A stretch of 64,000 bases of DNA. Origin: Francisella persica ATCC VR-331 (GTDB lineage Bacteria > Pseudomonadota > Gammaproteobacteria > Francisellales > Francisellaceae). The notes under the pieces were generated by a model. That model searched no databases. It had not been told where the DNA came from and worked only from the letters and a program-made list of their open reading frames with translations. A program made the position numbers and the translations under genes. Every line of letters starts with the position of its first letter. The stretch's first letter is position 1. The stretch is taken from the NCBI RefSeq assembly GCF_001653955.1, contig NZ_CP013022.1:1-64000 (forward strand), in the 5' to 3' direction. Of this stretch, positions 60,311 to 64,000 are shown in pieces.

Positions 60311-61375
60311 CTAAGCTCTTTTTCTAGCTAAAAGACTATCATAAACTTGCTGAATTCCTTCAGCTTCATTTTGAATCTTATATTTAGTAGTTACCAAATC
60401 ATAACCATTTTGAGCTATTTTGCACCTTAGTTGACTATCAGAAATTAGAATATCTAATTTATCTGAAATTTGCTGGCTTGATTTAGGTTCGACTAAATAA
60501 GCATTTTCATTATCTACGATGATCTCTGGCCAAGCACCTGCTTTAGTTGCAATTACAGCACATTTTGAAGCCATTGCTTCAAGAGCTGGTAAGCCAAAAC
60601 CCTCTTTATGACTAGCACAAACAACAATATCTAAAGCTCTATACCAGTTAGGTATCTCATTACTATCAGCTATAAAACCAGTAAAAATTATCTGCTTGTC
60701 TAAGCCAGCCTGTTTGACCTTTCGCTCTAGATCTTTTTTAAAATCTAAATCTCTCTGTGTTGCCTCACCAATAACTACAGCAGTCCAATCAGGATATTTT
60801 TTTAAGGTTGCTATAGTTGCTTCAATAAACTCTTGAGTTCCTTTAGATTTTCTAATTCTACCGAATATCCCTATGCCATGTTTGCCAGGCATTTTTTTCT
60901 CTTGCCATTGTTGTTGCCTAACTTCAGCTGGATAAAAAACTTGTGTATTTACTCCATGAGGCACTATATATGGTTTTTTCTCTAGGTACCCTGAAGATAT
61001 CTCAGATGGACATATAACTGCTGCCATTCTATTTATATAAAACTTTGTAAGCTTCTTATGATTACGTTGTGCCACAGATGTGAAAACTAGTATTATCTTA
61101 TATCTGAAAAGATATTTTAATATTATGCCAACAAGCATATCTATATTTCTGCGTGCATGCCAAATACGCCATTTATCACGCCAACATTTAAATAAGAAAT
61201 CTCTAAATCTAATTTTCTTAATGTCTTTAGAGTCAATATTAAAGCCCATGCCAACAATATTTACTAATTTAGCTTGTACTGGAATGACAGCTAACATACT
61301 TGCATTAATTCCAGAAAATCTACACCCTAGTGATAATGCTATAACTTCAACATCCTTGATATTTTTAGTTTCCAC
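60311..61375 (-). CDS. GT4-family glycosyltransferase
   Basis: A 354-residue GT-B enzyme. N-terminal half ALSLGCRFSGINASMLAVIP, then YIVPHGVNTQVFYP, GIFGRIRKSKGTQEF (start of the nucleotide-binding half) and SHKEGFGLPALEAMASKCAVIATKAG with the E-x7-E motif. The only start in place is GTG 61375; there is no ATG within 25 codons and no clear SD. It points away from the next glycosyltransferase pair. Cytoplasmic, membrane-associated; probably LPS core or surface glycan. Confidence 0.88.
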   Translation of the reverse strand: METKNIKDVEVIALSLGCRFSGINASMLAVIPVQAKLVNIVGMGFNIDSKDIKKIRFRDFLFKCWRDKWRIWHARRNIDMLVGIILKYLFRYKIILVFTSVAQRNHKKLTKFYINRMAAVICPSEISSGYLEKKPYIVPHGVNTQVFYPAEVRQQQWQEKKMPGKHGIGIFGRIRKSKGTQEFIEATIATLKKYPDWTAVVIGEATQRDLDFKKDLERKVKQAGLDKQIIFTGFIADSNEIPNWYRALDIVVCASHKEGFGLPALEAMASKCAVIATKAGAWPEIIVDNENAYLVEPKSSQQISDKLDILISDSQLRCKIAQNGYDLVTTKYKIQNEAEGIQQVYDSLLARKRA

Positions 61376-61557
61376 AGTTTGTTTATATTAGAAGATTTTA
61401 TTACACTTATACTAAAACAAACTTATAATATTTACAAGCTAACCAAAACTTGTAGCTAAAATCACAATAATTTCAACCAAAGTAGTTATATTAAATATTC
61501 TCTATTTTAGATGCTATAATACTTAGCATATCACTTGCTTAGATATATTATTTTTTT
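61376..61557. other. divergent intergenic region between glycosyltransferase genes
   Basis: This 182-base AT-rich gap must hold promoters for both directions. No gene or hairpin of note; A/T tracts are common, for instance TTTTTTATG at the start of the next gene. Confidence 0.3.
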
Positions 61558-62649
61558 ATGATAGCTTTTAAAAAACTTAAAAATTTGTTTAGTTACAAAA
61601 AACCAATAATCAAAGAGAATACTTTTTTACTTTGGGAACCTTGTTCTCATAGTCATGCAGAAACCGTCCCTGGCTTTACAAAATATTTGCTTGATTTAGG
61701 CTATCATGTTTCAATACTTATCAATCATAAAAGATATAAAGAAGGTCTTTTTTGTAGATTTGATAACCAAAATATTTCCTATAATAAACTATCTAAAAAA
61801 CAGATTCGTAAATATTTTAAAAAAGACTCACTTGAAAATGTCGAAGGTGTTTTGATAACAACTGTTGGTAAGCTATATGATGGTAAAAATTTAAATCAGG
61901 CATATGAATTTTTTCATGAGCAAGCTAATAAGAATAAACTCTTTTTTATCGAGCATGAGATTGATAGTTATATTGATAATAATTCTAACCCACGCAATGA
62001 TATTATTACCTTAAGGGCTATGGATTACAAAAATGCTACCACAGTTCCAGTTAATCCTCATTATTTTGGAAAAGTTAAATTAAATTATAAAAATGAGCTT
62101 ACAAAATTTATAACCATCGGTGCTTTATCAGAAAAGAGAAAAAGTACCAAATTACTCATAAATGCTGCAAAAGAACTTTTAGATAACGATATTACAAACT
62201 TCAAAATCACAGTCATTGGTAAAGGAAATATAAAATATTTGCCAGCTCAGTTACAAAGTTTTTTTGACATCAAGGGACGCCTAGACTTCAATCAAATGTA
62301 TGATCAAATTGAAAAAGCTGATTTTATTCTCTCTGCTTATGAAGATAATCCTGAGCATAGAAAATACATCACATCTAAAACTAGCGGTACTTTTCAACTT
62401 GTTTATGGTTTTTTAAAGCCAATCATTATTAGAGAAAATTTTGCGGCTATAAATGGGTTTAATCCAACTAATGCTATTTTATATTTACAAGATTCTCAAT
62501 ACAGTGATGCGATGATAAGAGCAATAAATATGTCAGCCAAAGAATATAGACAAATTCAACTAAATCTAGAACAATATACTAATAAATTATACTTAAATTC
62601 AAAAATTAACTTACAAAAATTAATCAAAGGATATATTACAAATGAATAA
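61558..62649 (+). CDS. glycosyltransferase, GT-B fold
   Basis: A 363-residue protein. FLLWEPCSHSHAETVPGF near residue 23 is an unusual N-terminus; KFITIGALSEKRKSTKLLINAAKELL near residue 185 is the strand-loop-helix of the GT4 nucleotide domain, and ADFILSAYEDNPEHRKYITSKTSG replaces the usual GT4 E-x7-E region. So GT-B fold is likely, but the family is not certain. It overlaps the following GT8 gene by 8 bases (ATGAATAA). Confidence 0.7.
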   Translation: MIAFKKLKNLFSYKKPIIKENTFLLWEPCSHSHAETVPGFTKYLLDLGYHVSILINHKRYKEGLFCRFDNQNISYNKLSKKQIRKYFKKDSLENVEGVLITTVGKLYDGKNLNQAYEFFHEQANKNKLFFIEHEIDSYIDNNSNPRNDIITLRAMDYKNATTVPVNPHYFGKVKLNYKNELTKFITIGALSEKRKSTKLLINAAKELLDNDITNFKITVIGKGNIKYLPAQLQSFFDIKGRLDFNQMYDQIEKADFILSAYEDNPEHRKYITSKTSGTFQLVYGFLKPIIIRENFAAINGFNPTNAILYLQDSQYSDAMIRAINMSAKEYRQIQLNLEQYTNKLYLNSKINLQKLIKGYITNE

Positions 62650-63535
62650 AATACCTATAGTTTTTACTTTTGATAAAAGAATCATTTTAGGTGCTGCTGT
62701 AGCTATCAAAAGCTTAATTGATAATGCTAAACAAACTACATTTTATGATATTTATGTTTATCACCCAGATATTGCATATAAAACTATTAAATACTTTGAA
62801 GAAATGTTATCTAATACTAATCATAGTATTAGTTTCTACCATATCCATAAATACAGATTTAAAGATGCTCCTATTAATAAGGGCGGTAGTTGGACCGAGA
62901 TAGTATATTATAGGCTTCTAATACCTGAACTATTACCACAATATGATAAAGCAATATATATTGATGTAGATGTTTTGTTTAAAAAAGATTTAAGTGAGGT
63001 TTTCAACATTGACATATCTGGATATGAATGTGCTGCTGTACCTGTAGAACTAAACAGTAATAAAATGATTTGTCATAAATACTTCCCTGAAAATAAAAAT
63101 AAATATATCTATATTTCAAGCTTTTTAGTTATGAATCTAAAGTTAATGCGAGAAGAAAAAACCGTACAAAAATTTCTAGAAGTTATAAGTTCTTTTAACA
63201 AAAGACTAAAGTTTTTTGACTTAGATACATTAAATATTGCTTGTGATAGATTTTATGATTTACCTTTCTCATATGGAACTTTTCAGAGTATTTTCTATAA
63301 ACATGATGTTACAAAGGCTGGAGAATATCCATTTTTAATGGATATTTATAGTATCGAAGAACTTGAAAAAGCTAAGAAAGAAACTGTATTTATCCATTAT
63401 GTAGGCAAACCTGGTAAACCATGGCGAATGAAAAAACCGTATATAGATTATAAAGAATATATTAATAAAATCCCTAAAAAACTCAAGAAGTATACTTTTA
63501 GAGATATAAGAAAAAAACTTCTAAGTAAATACTAA
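62642..63535 (+). CDS. GT8-family glycosyltransferase
   Basis: A 297-residue GT-A enzyme like LPS galactosyl- or glucosyltransferases (RfaI/RfaJ, LgtC). IPIVFTFDKRIILGAAVAIKSL is the opening; YDKAIYIDVDVLFKKDLSEVF near residue 100 has the metal-binding DxD; FFDLDTLNIA and VFIHYVGKPGKPW with the conserved H-x2-G-x-x-KPW signature end the domain. Coupled to the gene before it. Donor is UDP-Gal or UDP-Glc, which links it to galE. Confidence 0.92.
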   Translation: MNKIPIVFTFDKRIILGAAVAIKSLIDNAKQTTFYDIYVYHPDIAYKTIKYFEEMLSNTNHSISFYHIHKYRFKDAPINKGGSWTEIVYYRLLIPELLPQYDKAIYIDVDVLFKKDLSEVFNIDISGYECAAVPVELNSNKMICHKYFPENKNKYIYISSFLVMNLKLMREEKTVQKFLEVISSFNKRLKFFDLDTLNIACDRFYDLPFSYGTFQSIFYKHDVTKAGEYPFLMDIYSIEELEKAKKETVFIHYVGKPGKPWRMKKPYIDYKEYINKIPKKLKKYTFRDIRKKLLSKY

Positions 63536-63554
63536 GTAATAGTACAAAATTCTG

Positions 63555-64000
63555 TTATTTTCTTTCATAACCAATAACTTTCTTAAAAATTCTTTCAGCT
63601 AACATGGGTTTTAAAATACTATAAATTAACGCCCTTATTCGAGCTTTTTTAGTTTGCTTAGAAATATATAAATAATCTATGATATATAGCTCTTTTTTCT
63701 TTAAAAAATATTTTGATTTTAATCTAGGTTTATCGTTTTTAATATAACATTTATCATTAAACCAACATATTGGATAACTTTTAGCTAAATCAAAACATCC
63801 ATAAAGTTCCTTACGATATCCAGGATAAGAATTTAAACTAAATTGCTTACCCATAGAATCCATAATAGCATGGTTATTAAGAATTAGTATTTCAAAGACA
63901 AATTCATTTATTCGATACTTTCCTGGCTGAATATCTGACAAATCAGGCCTGTTTAGACAGATATTAACTGCCCTACCAAGCAAATTGGGACCTGTTGGAC
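63555..64000 (-). CDS. glycosyltransferase with DXD sugar-binding region (GT32/OCH1-like), C-terminal part
   Basis: The minus-strand frame is open to the window edge; its first visible codons read PTGPNLLGRAVN, matching the TGP segment after the DxD region of GT32-type transferases. It continues SYPGYRKELYGCFDLAKSYPICWFND (a His/Trp-rich end usual here is changed) and has a basic C-terminal tail (LKPMLAERIFKKV). About 148 codons are present. It converges on the GT8 gene with 19 bases between stops. Confidence 0.7.
   Translation of the reverse strand, partial: PTGPNLLGRAVNICLNRPDLSDIQPGKYRINEFVFEILILNNHAIMDSMGKQFSLNSYPGYRKELYGCFDLAKSYPICWFNDKCYIKNDKPRLKSKYFLKKKELYIIDYLYISKQTKKARIRALIYSILKPMLAERIFKKVIGYERK

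Overview
The window is AT-rich chromosomal DNA from a gammaproteobacterium that reads as Francisella. The evidence is the capBCA set next to spoT, kdsD and rpe beside a polysaccharide locus, the protein sequences themselves, and very A/T-biased codon use. Many interrupted genes suggest a host-adapted lineage undergoing genome decay. By my recollection of F. tularensis, the flanks of the polysaccharide locus match its capsule-like-complex region, but the wzx, fucosyltransferase, ugd and FkbM cargo differs. A non-tularensis species such as the F. noatunensis/orientalis group is possible; this is inference. Layout, 1-23.3 kb: the 3' end of mnmG, a lipoprotein, a membrane protein and rpiA (+). Then the translation operon thrS-infC-rpmI-rplT (-), with a clear promoter and a probable AUU start for infC. 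A ruined chitin-active LPMO gene (+) and a lone gcvH-like gene (-) come before murG-ybaB-recR (+) and spoT (-). The poly-gamma-glutamate-type genes capB-capC-capA (-), an MHS-family transporter and a five-tRNA operon (Phe, Pro, Arg, His, Leu) follow. The isoaspartyl peptidase and a frameshifted cyanophycinase form a cyanophycin or peptide breakdown pair. 22.2-34.6 kb: a pfkB kinase faces a broken HAD phosphatase gene. A minus-strand surface-polysaccharide locus then runs from rpe to a terminator-like hairpin near 24.06 kb. Only rpe and galE are intact. The initiating sugar transferase has two homopolymer frameshifts. GT4, wzx, two FkbM methyltransferases, ugd, another glycosyltransferase, a SAM methyltransferase, a GT11 fucosyltransferase and a GT2 are all fossils that can still be identified. 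34.7-57.6 kb: mostly intact housekeeping genes: kdsD, fabI, a LOG-family hydrolase, a queuosine-precursor transporter behind a preQ1-I riboswitch, a Cof phosphatase, queA, and ubiI-ubiH-ygfB. A 6S RNA lies upstream of the 5-formyl-THF cyclo-ligase gene, as in E. coli. Then come bolA-like, two dedA genes, recO, a cysteine-poor IscU-like gene, iscS, rne, lgt, thyA, serA and tilS. Between them lie gene scraps (MBL hydrolase, gloA, a secreted protein, a small protein). 57.6-64 kb: a decayed POT peptide transporter and a decayed choloylglycine hydrolase-family gene. They are followed by a glycosyltransferase group (GT4, GT-B, GT8, partial GT32-like), probably for LPS core or another surface glycan. 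Losses concentrate in chitin use, surface polysaccharide, peptide uptake and secreted hydrolases, while information processing, cofactor and envelope-core genes stay intact. I found no CRISPR array, prophage or insertion sequence, and no wholly new system. The points most worth a second look are the preQ1 riboswitch, the IscU-like protein without ligand cysteines, the infC start and the fossil O-unit locus.
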